DNA of 64,000 nucleotides from assembly GCA_029931535.1 (NCBI GenBank), contig JAQPZY010001301.1, forward strand, positions 496,001 through 560,000, in the 5' to 3' direction. This stretch comes from Margaritifera margaritifera. Its lineage: Eukaryota > Mollusca > Bivalvia > Unionida > Margaritiferidae. The notes under the pieces were generated by a model. The model saw nothing but the letters and a program-made list of their open reading frames with translations. It was not told where the DNA came from and ran no database searches. A program made the translations under genes and the position numbers. Positions 51,830 through 62,949 of this stretch are shown here, in pieces. Within the stretch, counting starts at the first letter, position 1. Each line of letters opens with the position of its first letter.

Positions 51830-53130
51830 TCTGATGTCACTCCATCAATGAGTGATGTCATCCATGGAAATATTTGACTTGCAAAAGCCATTAACTCAAT
51901 TATTTGTCTTTACATAAGGTAATTATTATGTGTCACCTTGACATGGGTTTTCACTAAAAGACTTCTTATAACATCTAGTTGGTCCTAAATGAAAATGGTG
52001 CTGATCTGATGTCCAATATGGCCACCACAGCAGCCATCTTCAGAATCTTGTTATCACTACACCTTCTGAATGAAAAATCATACTGACATGGACTTTTCAG
52101 CAGATTTTTTATGATGTCTAGTTGGTCCTAAATGAAAATGGTGCTGATCTGACTTCCAATATGGCCACCATGATGGTCATCTTGAAGATGGTGTTATCTC
52201 TGCTCTTGAATGAAAAGTCATTTTGACATGTGGTTTTCACCAGTAGACTTATTATGGTGTCTAGTTGGTCCTAACTGAAAGTGATGTAAACTGATCCTCA
52301 ACGTGGCCACTATGGTGGCCATCTTGAAAATATTATATCTACTACCGAATGGATGCCTATATCAACATGGGGTTTTCAACAGGAGACTTCTTATGATGCC
52401 TAGTTGGTCCTAAATGAAAATGGTGCCAACTGTATATCCAATATGGCTGTCACAATGGCTGTCTTGAAAATCTTGCTGTCACTACTCCCCATGAATGGAT
52501 GGTTATATTGACATGGGGTTTTCACCAAAAGACCTCTAATGACATCTACAAGTTCTAAATGAAAATGGTGCGAATCTGTTATTGCTGAAGAATATCAGAA
52601 ATGGTTTCAACAATCAGCAGTTAAAAGGAAGAAATAGTTGTATCTTGAATTTCTGGAAGTTCTTTTCAGCCAGTAGAGCATCAGTCCCTTCAAGGAACTC
52701 TTGTAGTAAATGGATTGCCATACTAACATTTAAAAAAAAAACAAAAAAAACCACACCACTTCTTTTGTTGCAATATGTCGTTATTCTTATAATAAAATGA
52801 TGTTGAGCTAACTGCCATGATGGCTGCCTTGATGGCTGTCATGAAAATATTTATGTGGCTACTTCTCCTGAAAAGACATAGGGTTTTCACTAAAATACTG
52901 TAATTATAGCAAATATGTAGCTAATTCTGAAGGAAAATGGTGTTCATCTAACCCTTAACATGGCACCATAGTGGCCATCTTGAAAATCTTGTAATCACTT
53001 TTCTTGCATGAATGAACCATTGATGAGAGGTCTTCACTAAAACACTTCTTGCAATACTTAATTGGTTTTGAATAAAAATGGTGCAGATCTTATCACCAAC
53101 ATATCCACATGTTTTGTGAGGGAGTTTTGA
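51830..53130 (+). repeat. satellite array, about 140-bp unit, forward
   Basis: Units contain ctagttggtcctaaatgaaa, atggtgctgatctga, aatatggccaccatgatgg, atcttgaaaat and gacatggggttttcacc. Anchors at 51978, 52118, 52260, 52400, 52540, 52919 and 53057 give a period of 138-142 bp. A roughly 200-bp unrelated segment with A-runs (about 52575-52790) interrupts it. Units differ by perhaps a fifth of positions by eye, so the array is old. Confidence 0.85.
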
Positions 53131-54124
53131 AAACCAGATCTAATTGACATTTGCTTGTCATTGCTTGATTTCTTGTACTTCATTTAGCTTATGAACACAG
53201 TAACTTGTACATACACAAGTGAATCTTGGCCAGACTTTGTATCTGGATTCATTTCAATGTACAAGTGATTTTCAGACAAAACCACTGAATCAACATCGTG
53301 TTACTCAAGTTGGCTGGTACACACAAATGTTTGTCGGGTAAATAATCCTGAAATTATGGTATTAAACAAGTACAATATTCTCAGAACCATGGATAATTAG
53401 GTCCGATCTTTTACACATTTTCGTGTGAGCTGCAATTATCCATTCAGCTTCAATCGGTTTCAATGATGATGCTTTATATAAAGACTAGTGGTTCAAGTTG
53501 GTTCATGCACGAGGCAGGCTCAAACACAGGAGTGATTCCATTATTTTTCAATTTAGTTAGAATATTTGCACTTTGATAGGCTCTGAACACATCATATGTT
53601 GACATTGCTTGCTAATTGCATTAAGCAAAGGGCCGCTGGTCACGTGTTTGGTTCACATGTAGAATGATGCCATTATCAAAACTGATGGGGATCTAAGTTG
53701 ATTTTTACCACTCTTATGCTACTGTGTTAACGCCATGGTGGTCAGAAAATAATTCTTGGTGCCACTTCATGGACATTGTTTTAATGAAGAGATCATACAC
53801 ATGTATTTTAATAACTTATTAGTAGCTTAGTGTTGTCAGCTGTGTCGGCTACCTTTGATGTTGGGTGTAAGTGATTTATCTTGATAGGTGTTTGATTGGT
53901 GCTCATACAAGTGGTAGTCCCGTTTTAACAATTGAAGTGGCCATCATTTGTTGCCCTCATAGTTTTTTTCTTTTGTATTCTTACAAATATGCAAACTTTG
54001 ACAGGCAAAACCACAAATTTAAGTACCCGCGAAAATGTCCTTTTTATAAAACCACGAAAATTGAGACCAACGAAAATAAATGATACTACAGTAAGTCTTT
54101 TACTTACAATGTCATGCTGATATG
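53131..54124. other. spacer between opposed satellite arrays
   Basis: About 1 kb of unique-looking sequence, with a small cgcgaaaatg/ccacgaaaattg repeat at 53990-54095 similar to that at 27.7 kb. No exon was recognised. Confidence 0.45.
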
Positions 54125-54445
54125 ACCATTTATTCAGAAGGAGTTGCAATAACAAGATTTTCCATTGTGACTGCCATGGTGGACATACTGGATGTCAAAT
54201 CAGCACTATTTTTATTTAGGTCTACCGAGACATCATAAGAAGTCTTTCAGTGGACAGCACATGTCAATATAACCATCCAATCTGGAAGAGTATAGAGATA
54301 AGATTTTCAAGATGACCACCATGAAAACCATGCTGGATGTCTAAGGGAAACCATTTTCAAGATAGACATGATAAGAATCTATTATTGAAAACCCCATGTC
54401 AATAAGACCATCCATTCCTCTGGATTAGTGATATTATTTTTTTTA
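54125..54445 (-). repeat. satellite array, reverse, left part
   Basis: The same roughly 140-bp unit appears in reverse orientation (gccatggtggacatactgga, gacatcataagaagtct). It stops at 54445, where the DIRS-like element begins, and resumes at about 59536. Confidence 0.8.
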
Positions 54446-54649
54446 GGGTAAAACTAATTTTAATAATGTAATACTTTCCTTCTAATATCGCATTGCTGAC
54501 CTTTCCAGGATCCTAACTCCCATATCCTGCATGACAGCCAACATCATGTTTACTTCCTCTTAACTTTAACCCAGAGGAATGGCATCAGAGTGAGATGGGA
54601 GGAGGGAATCGTTACAATATTGGTAGAGAAATATTATATTATTTAAATT

Positions 54650-55560
54650 AGTTATACCCCCACTATTTTAATAGCAATAATACATTACCTACCAATATGG
54701 CTTTGATGAATTTGTCAGTTAGGCAGAAGGCTAATTACCTCAAAAAAACCCAACTGGTATTAGAATTATGCACTACACTAATGGTAGGAGTGTTCCATAC
54801 TGTAAGCTAGTAGAATGTTGAGCCATGAGTTGTGCCATTGCAATTGAGCCCAACTAAAAAAATTGCCATCATTCTAGTTTGCCAAAAACCGAAGGTAAAA
54901 TGAGAAGGTAGTATGAAACCTCCAGAAGGCAGCTCTCATCACATCATCCCATGATGAAGATTCAGATATGGCCCAAGAAGTAGCAACAGCTTTAACTTCA
55001 TGAATTCTCATAGGAAGGTCCCTGGAGTCAGGGAATACCTTAAAACCCTAACTGGATAAGGAGTCTATCTTGATTACCCCCAGCAGAGATATGACTGAGA
55101 CTGGGGATCTTGATAGAAAGTTGAGCTACTGAAGGGAGCTGATGCATGGCCAGAAACCTGGTTTAGCAAGGAAGCAAAACTGAGTCATAATAACCACTGA
55201 ACCATAAACTACCCTATGCTACTTTAAAGGTAAGAAGCTCACTCGCACACTTCATCAAGACCTAAGTGAGCAAGAAAACTGACACAAGGGAGAGATTCAA
55301 AGGAAGCCAAACTCAATGGTTCCTAAGAGGCTTTGACAAGGCCCAAAGAACACACGATAGATTCCCTCTAGGAATTAATGAGCAAAAAACCAGCCTCTGA
55401 AGCTCAAAATACCTGAGGAGATCAGAAAAATGTTGATCCAATCCAATGACAGGACCTCTAGAGAATTTAAGTGTGTTGCAAAGGGGCTGCCCTATAGACC
55501 CTAATAGTGGACACTGAATAATCTATCCCTTCAAAAGAAAGAGAAGAAACTCAGCCACTG
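54650..55560 (-). pseudogene. DIRS tyrosine recombinase remnant
   Basis: From high to low coordinate the minus strand gives a chain starting with the region equivalent to the left copy's KGYRAALSNTL. It continues through SDLLRYFELQRLVFC, LWALSKPL, a degraded KR-x-SEL stretch and LPSVAQLSIKIPSLS, then a decayed C-terminal part. These match the N-terminal and catalytic parts of DIRS recombinases by memory. No single frame is open, and the catalytic Arg/His/Tyr set is not intact. Confidence 0.55.
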
Positions 55561-55849
55561 CACTTCAGAGACAGCTAAGATAATGCTTTTCCTACTGCCC
55601 CAATCACACAAGAATCTTTACTTTTCATTGTAAACCATGGAAGTTGACAGCTTCTTATCCAGTGTGAAGCACTTGGTTACCTTGCTCTAAACTGGCCAGG
55701 TGGATAATTTACTAGTGATAAGCCAAGTGTGAAGGTGGAGAATCTGTGGGCTGCTATGAAGCAGATACCCCCACTGCTGCAACAGCAGGTCCCTCCTCTG
55801 TGGTAACCTCCTAGGCTCGTGTACAACAGGTTGAGAGATTGCTGAACCA

Positions 55850-56480
55850 TGACTAGAATAAGCACTCACAGAATCAGTCTGAAAGGTGGGAGCGTGTACA
55901 CGAATAGACGATCCCACTTAGATTGAAAACATTCACTGCCCAGGCCCTCTGAGCCATGACTAGGGAGGCATAAAAGGGGGTCTTTTTGTTCCATCTCACC
56001 ATAAACAAAGTCCACCAGAGGTCATCTACACAACCGAAAAAGTGATTCTGCCACCTCCTGGTGCACTGAACATTCCGAAAGGACCCACTGTCCTTTTTGG
56101 ACAAACTGTGCACCAAGATAGTCCTCTTGCTGGGACATGATCTCCTCTGCAGCTGCCTTTTCTTAACATAAGTGGGTGCAAACTTTCATGCAAATTGAAA
56201 AGGGCAACTAATACGTCCTTAACCTGATACACATTACTACTGACATGTCTGACGAGACCCACACAGGTCTAAAACACTGCCCACAGTCCCAAGCTGTTTA
56301 TATAAAATGATGCTTTTTCCAGGGACCAAGGTCCCTGAAGAACTACACCCTGTGGATCCAGATGAGTGCCTCAGCCCCAATCTTATGCAGTGGTGTACAG
56401 AGATGAATGGGGGTCAGGTGTGTAGACTGTGGTCAAAAACCAGTCCCGATTGAGCCACCAACTCAGGTGGTGGTGAAAAT
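55850..56480 (-). pseudogene. DIRS RNase H remnant
   Basis: Minus-strand pieces are LSWWLNRDWF near 56450, GTHLDPQGVVLQGPWSLEKA near 56340, then VSSNVYQVKDVLVALFN, a WTLF equivalent of VDLFAT near 56010, and RAWAVNVFNLSG near 55930. They follow the order of the RNase H and connecting region in DIRS polyproteins. Interrupted by stops and shifts. Confidence 0.65.
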
Positions 56481-56539
56481 CGGATCCCTGGGGAATCTGC
56501 ACAGATTGAGGGTCCTTGTGTTGTGCCCGGTTTGCCAGA

Positions 56540-57115
56540 AACAGAAACTGGAGAGGGTGCAATTAAAGCCTCCCTAAGGGGACCAAGTCTGCTGTGGAGT
56601 ACAGTGTCCCCAGGAGGCAATGGTTCTTGTCTAGCAGAGCCATTATCAGGAAGGATCTTGTCAAACCTGTCCAGGAGAAATTCATCCCCACATAGACAAA
56701 GGGATGAGATCTGACATCTCTAGGTTGGGAATAAGTCTGAGTTAGGTCACTGTGTGCCAACAAAGTCATTCAGGAGTAAATTTCCAAGAACATTAAGCAG
56801 CAAGCAGTCATTGAGGACTGGAGGATGGAAATTCTTAGGGACCTCAGGTCGGCTGCAACTACCTCATCACCCTGGTAAAACTCTGGAAGCAAAAGCAAGT
56901 CTGAACAGAAGAGCTCTGAATTAGAATACCTCATGACCCACAGCAAAACTGGAGGTATTTCCTATGTGAAGGGAAGATGGGGATGTGAATAAATGCATCA
57001 GAAGATCGACAGAGACTGCCCAGTTGGAAGGCCATATGATGTATCTGACCAAAAATTCTTCAGAAAGAAAATTGTTTAAGGCAGAAAGGTTGCTTACATA
57101 GTCGAGACTTTCCAC
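56540..57115 (-). pseudogene. DIRS reverse-transcriptase remnant
   Basis: Minus-strand pieces include FQFRALLFRLAFASRVLPG (RALPFGL-type motif) near 56870 and HPPVLNDCLL in the place of the YLDDWL catalytic box near 56820. FVYVGMNFSWTGL near 56680 and LLGTLYSTADLVPLGRL near 56580 follow. The order matches the palm and thumb of DIRS reverse transcriptases. The catalytic Asp pair has been lost. Confidence 0.7.
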
Positions 57116-57425
57116 TTTTTTGAGACCAGAAAATTCCAGGAATAAAAAACCTGGTTGTGTATTACCCTCTCTACTGTGCCCTTCTGCAGAAGGAAGTGTA
57201 CCTCTTCCTATTGCATGTACCAGTCTGGACTGGTGAAAGAAGATGCAGGTCCATGGTAGCAGATAATATTCCTGGAACCGAAAATTTTCTCCCTTCGCCT
57301 TCCAGTTGTGTCTACTTTGAAGGATAGATGAGGAAGTTAAATTGAGACTGCTTTGTAGACTGCTGTATGAATAACATGGGCAAAGGTCTCAAGGGGCAAT
57401 CAGGGTGAGTGCTCTTCTTAGCTGG

Positions 57426-57773
57426 TTACAACAGGCCAGGCACCACTGCAAGGAACCAGTGTTGTTTGGTCCTGACATGCCTTGAAGGAGATGAGGCCCC
57501 CATTGGGATTATCTCCATCTCCAATGATGCAGACCATAGAAGGTTCTTGCTATGGTCCAGTAAGACCTTGGAAGTCTCCAAAGCAACATCCCTGCAGAGA
57601 TAAAGCAGTTTTGCAGGGAGTGATGTGGACCATGAACAACGCATGTCAGGCAATAGTAGCCAGTAATGCCTCCTGGGTTTTAACCCAAGAGGATAACTCA
57701 AGTCCCTATGAAAATCCCCATTTGTGATGTTCCAGCATCTCAAGGGCAGAAGGCTTGAAGGCCATGCCCACAA
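57426..57773 (-). pseudogene. DIRS gag-like remnant
   Basis: A 115-codon minus-strand frame contains LPAKLLYLCRDVALETSKVL and HSKNLLWSASLEMEI. The same segment is at 50560-50755 in the other copy (RDAAWETSEFLLDQGKNLG). Its place upstream of the reverse transcriptase suggests the gag-like protein; no domain is recognised. Confidence 0.5.
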
Positions 57774-57999
57774 CAGTCCTTAAAGCTGGCAAGTGAAACC
57801 AGCAGCTGAAGCTTAGAAGGTGGAAGTGTCCACCCTTTTCACTACCTGGTGAATTCTTTCCCTCTTATCAAACTTTTGTAAAATTTCCCTGAGTCTTGAG
57901 AAATGCGGGAGCAGGAAAAGGTCAAGGCACTAATGCACCCCCTGAGTGTCTCTCCCACTGGAGAAAATCCTTTTTTTTTTGTTGACTCAACTCCTCATG

Positions 58000-58960
58000 G
58001 GAGTGATGGGACTGCACTATTTACTATCAGATGTTTTAGGAGGACCAGAACACCTCTCATCCTTCCTAGATTGCCTAGAGGATTAAGGCTTGGTCCTCCT
58101 CCTGTTGTTTGGTTCCTCTTGAGCAGATGAAGCAGGCCAGCATCCTGCATTATCCAACCTGCTCTGACAGCAGGGACCTGACTCGATCTCTGTCCTTAGA
58201 CCAATGAGGAGACTGTTCTTACTAGCAGACCTTTCAGTAGGATAAGAACGCCTTTCATCCTTCCTAGGTCATCTAATGGGAGAGAATTAACCGCCAGCCC
58301 TCCCTCCTCCTCTGTTTTTTAAGCTCCACTTGAGCAGATGAAGCAGGCCCACATCCAGCAATATTCAATCTGCTCTGACAGATGGGTATAAAACGGATCC
58401 CTGTCCTCAAACTGATGATGGAACTCCATTGACCGGTAACCGGACCTGTTGAGTGGTGCTGGAGGTCTGGTCACCAGTCAAAGACCAGTCTGGCTACAAC
58501 AATCTGCTGGAGAGCTCACATCAGAAAATATAGTGCAAGATTGCTGCTCTTCCTTTAAGGAAGGCATGATCTGCTCATTGTCTTCATTAGACCACCAACC
58601 TTGAGAATGTGCTGCTCATGTCCTAACCAGGGGGGATGGGGAGGCACTTGCTCTCCAAGTGTTTTTCCTCCCTTGGGAGGGACCCAGGATCAGTCCCTAT
58701 CAGGCACTGACTGCATCGGAATGATCATCAGGGATCCTTGGGCCTTATTCCTGCACTACAGGCATTAAAGATGCCATACTCTCCAGGATCTAGGAGCAAA
58801 AAATCACATACTCTCCTGGGATCGATGAGTGTCGACCATGATAGTGTATTATGACTCTTCAGGGACATTACATCTCTCTACTTATGATAGACAGATGCCA
58901 TGTGCTCCTGGAATCAAGGAGTGCCAACCCTGATAGAGTGTTGCGACTCTTCAGGAGCAT
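58000..58960. repeat. internal tandem duplications in the DIRS 5' part
   Basis: A roughly 190-bp unit (gagcagatgaagcaggcc, catccttcctag, ctgctctgacag) occurs at about 58040-58210 and again at 58225-58400. Further on, a roughly 100-bp unit (atgatagtgtattatgactc, gactcttcagg) is repeated at about 58790-58960. Confidence 0.7.
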
Positions 58961-59084
58961 TTTCCTTCATCTTTTGTTTTTGTTTTTATATCTCCCTACT
59001 TTACAAGAGACAGATGAGGCGTGAATGGTCCCATACTCTCCGGCACTGAGGAGTTATGTTTCAAGTCCCTCAAGACACTGAATG

Positions 59085-59335
59085 ATCGGTTGGTTTTGGT
59101 TTTGTGAGTTTAACACCATTTTTCAGCACATGATGGACTCTACATGGTGGCCAATCGAATAATAACCTTGAAAAATCCCAGGAATAACCACTAACCCATG
59201 GGAAGCTACTGGCAAGCTTTCTCACATACCTATGTTAGCTGAGCTGAGACTTGAACTCATGCTGACAGAGTGAGATGTCAGTGATCTGTAATGGCAAGTG
59301 CTTTAGACCATTTCACTACCCAGGAATGAAACCAA
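59085..59335 (-). repeat. V-SINE-like element (RUDI type?), minus strand
   Basis: On the minus strand it starts with a tRNA-like head (ggtagtgaaatggtctaaag; B-box-like gagttcaagtctc). It continues into a core that on the plus strand reads tttaacaccatttttcagca, and ends in a CCAAAACC-type tail (ggttggttttggttttg on plus). The core and tail resemble, from memory, the molluscan V-SINE RUDI. It lies inside the 5' part of the DIRS copy. Confidence 0.6.
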
Positions 59336-59535
59336 TATGTCCAACAGAAAGAGAACAGGACGTGGGCTGTGACACAGGCATCAGACAGGTACCAGTTTCT
59401 TTCATCAGTTCTAGAACTTTTCATATAGGAGGAAGGAATCATGTATGATCTGTAGCTTGGATGTGGGACTTAGCAGCCTGGAAAGGTTAGCAATCCATCA
59501 TTGGTAGGTCATGTATTATTCCTATTTAGAAAAAA

Positions 59536-59940
59536 AATTTCAAGTTGGCAATCATGGTGGACAGACTGGCACCATTTTAATTTAGGACCAACTTGACATC
59601 ATAAGAAGCCTGTTAGTGAAAAACCCATGTCAACATGACCATCCATCAAGGAGTATCGATAACAAGATTTTCAAGATGGCCATATCAGATGTCACATCAG
59701 TGCCTATTTCATTTAGGGCCAACCAGACATCATAAGAAGTCTTTTGTTGAATAACCCATGTTTTTATGACCACCCATTAAGGATAATTAGTGATAACAAG
59801 ATTGTCAAAATGGCAGCCATGGTGGCCATACTAGAAGTCAGATTGACACCATTTTCATTTTTGATCAACCAGACCTTGCGATGAATGTGTGTATTAAGTT
59901 TCATGGCTATACTCCAAGTAGTTTAGGATTAGAAGCTATA
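59536..59940 (-). repeat. satellite array, reverse, right part
   Basis: The roughly 140-bp unit continues in reverse orientation right after the DIRS-like element, with gacatcataagaag anchors near 59590 and 59728. It is the continuation of 54125-54445. Confidence 0.8.
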
Positions 59941-60073
59941 ACAAACTTGTGCTAACAGACAAATAAAACATGGACAATGGACAACAGGCCAGTGTATAAA
60001 CTCTTCTGATCTATGACCATTAGAGCTAAAAAAAAATCAAGACTGAACTTAAACAAACTCAGCCTTGCATTAC

Positions 60074-60208
60074 CATTGGTCTCTGCTAGCTCCAGCTTTA
60101 ATTGTGGATATTGTGAAACCTCATATTTGCTCCTCATCAGTGCCCACTTGTATTCCCCTTCTCGTTTGTGTAACTCTTGATTCTCAGATGAAGTTCTGCC
60201 TATTTCCC
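60074..60208 (-). CDS. internal exon of an unknown charged, probably helical protein
   Basis: On the minus strand, acceptor ctctcttacag precedes 135 open bases followed by donor gtaatg. Phase is 1/1. The peptide contains TSSENQELHKREGEYKWALM and SQYPQLKLELAETNG, with Leu and charged residues spaced as in a coiled coil. No family was recognised. A possible upstream exon of the same gene is at 62908-62949, but its phase requires at least one more exon between. The 5' side is 36 bp from a Tigger-type terminus at 60245. Confidence 0.55.
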
Positions 60209-60242
60209 CTGTAAGAGAGATGAGTGGTGTAAGCTTTACATG

Positions 60243-60400
60243 TACAGTCAAATCTGTTTTAAGCAGCCACCTCTGATAAGTAAATAATACGACCTCCTAA
60301 AAAAGTAAACTGTTTAATGTAGGTAAATTTCCACAATAATTTGGTTTAAGTGACCTAAAACAGTGTCTGCTTAAAGTAGGAAATTGTTTAATGTAGGCGA
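60243..60400 (+). mobile_element. Tigger-type transposon end, isolated
   Basis: TA followed by cagtcaaatctgttttaagc and agcagccacctctg matches the terminus of the element at 41388 (cagtcaaac, gcggccac words). No matching right end was found within 1 kb, so it is a broken copy. Confidence 0.55.
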
Positions 60401-60879
60401 CGTAACTTCATATTTCATTGTGAGTTTAGCTAACATGCAAAAGGATGATGGATAATGACATCATCATAAAGGGGAATGGCATAAGCAGATGGCAGAATAA
60501 GATGATTTTTCTAGTACTGAGTCAAAAGAACACACCAATGACAGAAAGCAAATCAGTTATTTTTTTAAATTTTTTTTTTTAAATTAAGAATAAAAAATGT
60601 CTTGAATAACATATTCAGGGATATGAGAATTAGAACACAGAAATCACATATTCATTTCAATGGCCATAACATAAATACCTTTTAATGTTATTAGAGTACT
60701 TCCACTATATACAGCTGTTTATGATTGGCACTGAAGTGACTGGCATTATCAGTGAATTCATTTTATACTAAGGTATGTTACAATAAGACAGTATCATAAT
60801 AGTGTTCAAAATAAAAGACAACAATGACATTTAATTATGTCAAACTTTAATAAATATGACTCTCAATAGCCAAGAACTA

Positions 60880-62085
60880 AAATCAAGAGAAAAAGCAATA
60901 AGAGAAGAAAATCAAATAACAATAAAAAGGGGATCATTGATCATACTTTTGTTATGAGAGGAGTAGGGCAATACTGGGGAGTGGGGGTGAGGGAGTAATA
61001 GTAAGGAATCAATATGTGTCTTTAATATTAAGAACAATGCATATGCCAGCTATAAGATAAATTATTTACCAAGTTTTAGTATACAAATACAAGCCATCTA
61101 AGACAGTGTAATTCAAAGTGTTTTATCCTAATCTGGCTTGGACTTAACATTTTACAACTATTATTTATAAACAACCCAACACCTACTAACTTTTAGTTGT
61201 GTATAATTTGAAATTTCTAACTGAAATTGCAAAGTTGGGAATTTTTACTCCAAGTTTCATTTTAAGACTGAAAAGTTTAAAGAATATTAAGGCCGGGTTT
61301 CTAATTTATCTTTGGTATCTTTGTCATAAAGATGAGGATGACACCTCATTTAATGGAGAGATTCAGTCAATTTATAATGTAAACTGGTATTATCTTCAAT
61401 CATAAAAGAATCTTTTTATTCTAAGCACTTTATTCTTCTACACTGGAATTAAAATCTCTCTATTATTAAGCAGCAAGAAGAGAAGAAAATTTAAAAACAA
61501 TATAAAGGGAATCATTATTCATACCTTGTTATATGAGGAGCAGGGCAATACTGAGGTGTGTGGGTAGTAGTGAGCAATCAATATGTTCTATCAATATCAA
61601 GAACAATGCATACACTAGCTGGATGATTAATTACTTACCAAGTTCTAGTAATGTATATCAGTGCCAATCTACAAATACTAGCCATCTAAGACAGTATAAC
61701 TGAAAGTGTTTTATCCTAATATGGCTTGGACTTGTATTAAAAATTGTACAAGTATTATTCTTGAACAACCCAATGCCTCCTAACAACTATTATTCTTGAA
61801 CAGCCCCAAACCTACTAACTCTTAGTTGTGTACTTTTTGAAATCATTAACTAAAAAAACAGATTTGGCAATTTTTATTCCAAGTTTTATTTTCTGACTGA
61901 AAAGTTTAAAGAACATTAAGGTTTCCAATTTATTGTTGGTATCTTAATCATCAAGATGAGGATGAAACCTAATTTAATGCAGAGATTCAGCAAATTCATA
62001 ATGTAAAATGGAAATATCTTCAATCTTAAAACACTAATTTTCTTCTAAGCATTTCATTCTTCTACACTATATTTAAAATCTCTAG
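60880..62085. repeat. 0.6-kb tandem duplication
   Basis: Two diverged copies, about 60880-61470 and 61478-62085, share in order gcaataagagaagaaaa / gcaagaagagaagaaaa, agaacaatgcata, gccatctaagacagt, aagtgttttatcctaat, actgaaaagtttaaagaa, aagatgaggatga and cattcttctacac. No coding exon was recognised in either. Confidence 0.8.
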
Positions 62086-62089
62086 TATC

Positions 62090-62460
62090 CTCACCAAATG
62101 GAAAAAAATAGGTATTTTCATATGACATAGATGCCCATGGCAAAATGGTGTGATTGTACAAAGCTTTGTTCAATATCCAGACACAAAGTTCTAAGTCACA
62201 CATGGGCCATAACTCTGTCAAATTTTGCTGCATAATGTGAAAATTCAAAGTTTCAGGTCTTCGTAATTTAAACCTCATAAGAAATTAGGTTTCAATCCAT
62301 GAAGTTCTTTGAAAATAATTGAGCAGAAACAAAATTCATGATAGAGGGTCAGATGGAATGGCGGGATGGACAGGATCGATGGAACGAGATGCAAGATAAT
62401 GGAACCAATTGCTATGAATATTATAAAACATGCCCATGACATAGAATGTTTTTAAATGTT
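62090..62460. repeat. probable dispersed repeat
   Basis: Phrases such as agtcacacatgggccataac and ttcaatccatgaag are of a type I recall as frequent in bivalve DNA, with a damaged open frame on the minus strand. No second copy in the window, so the call is weak. Confidence 0.3.
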
Positions 62461-62907
62461 CATAGTTTTTTTTTTTACTATTTCTCTTAGGGGGTAGCAG
62501 GGTTTATGAGAAAAACATACATAATGCATTTTTTGTGTTGCATATTCACAAAGCATCTGTTCAACAAATTTGATAGAAGACATAATAAGTGATAACAGAG
62601 ACATAGAAATAAAGATACTGTATGCTATCATTTTTAACTATGGCCACCCCAACTTCAAAATTACCAGTCTGAAAATGAGACCAAATTAGGCATTCATAAG
62701 TATATGCTCATGACATAGCAATTTGTCAGCCTATACATTAGATGCCCCCTTTCATAGATACACAGACATGGTAGGGGCATAAACACACTTACCAGTAATT
62801 ATAATGAATATTTAGTGTGTTCAAATGTTATATATCTAATTTACAATTTTGCAGAAATGTTTTCTGTCTACATCTCTTCCTCAATCACGCCCAAATAACT
62901 CACAAAC

Positions 62908-62949
62908 CTGCTTATAATGCGGAGTCAGGTGTGGATCCCATCTTTTTAT
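62908..62949 (-). CDS. candidate 42-bp exon
   Basis: On the minus strand, a pyrimidine-rich acceptor (tggtatttttttag) precedes 14 open codons (IKRWDPHLTPHYKQ) and donor gtttgt. Phase 0/0. The short size makes chance likely, but the peptide is unusually non-AT-biased for this region. Confidence 0.3.

Larger units (their letters stand above)
54446..59535 (-). mobile_element. DIRS-like retrotransposon, longer copy
   Basis: Left-end gctgacctttccaggatcct and the reverse complement of the right end, gctaacctttccaggctgct, form inverted terminal repeats. The start gggtaaaactaattttaat is shared with the copy at 48563. The minus strand carries, in order from 59.5 kb down, a gag-like region, reverse transcriptase, RNase H and tyrosine recombinase. 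This order, with inverted ends and a recombinase instead of an integrase, is that of DIRS elements, which integrate without target duplications. Stops and frameshifts are frequent, so the copy is dead. It interrupts a satellite array and carries a SINE and internal tandem duplications in its 5' part. Confidence 0.8.

Noticed and set aside
55677..55917. Independent host gene on the minus strand in the 55-57 kb region
   Set aside because: Fragments line up with DIRS RNase H and recombinase order and with the second copy at 49-51 kb.
56523..56714. 63-codon plus-strand frame
   Set aside because: Antisense to the DIRS reverse-transcriptase and RNase H remnant.
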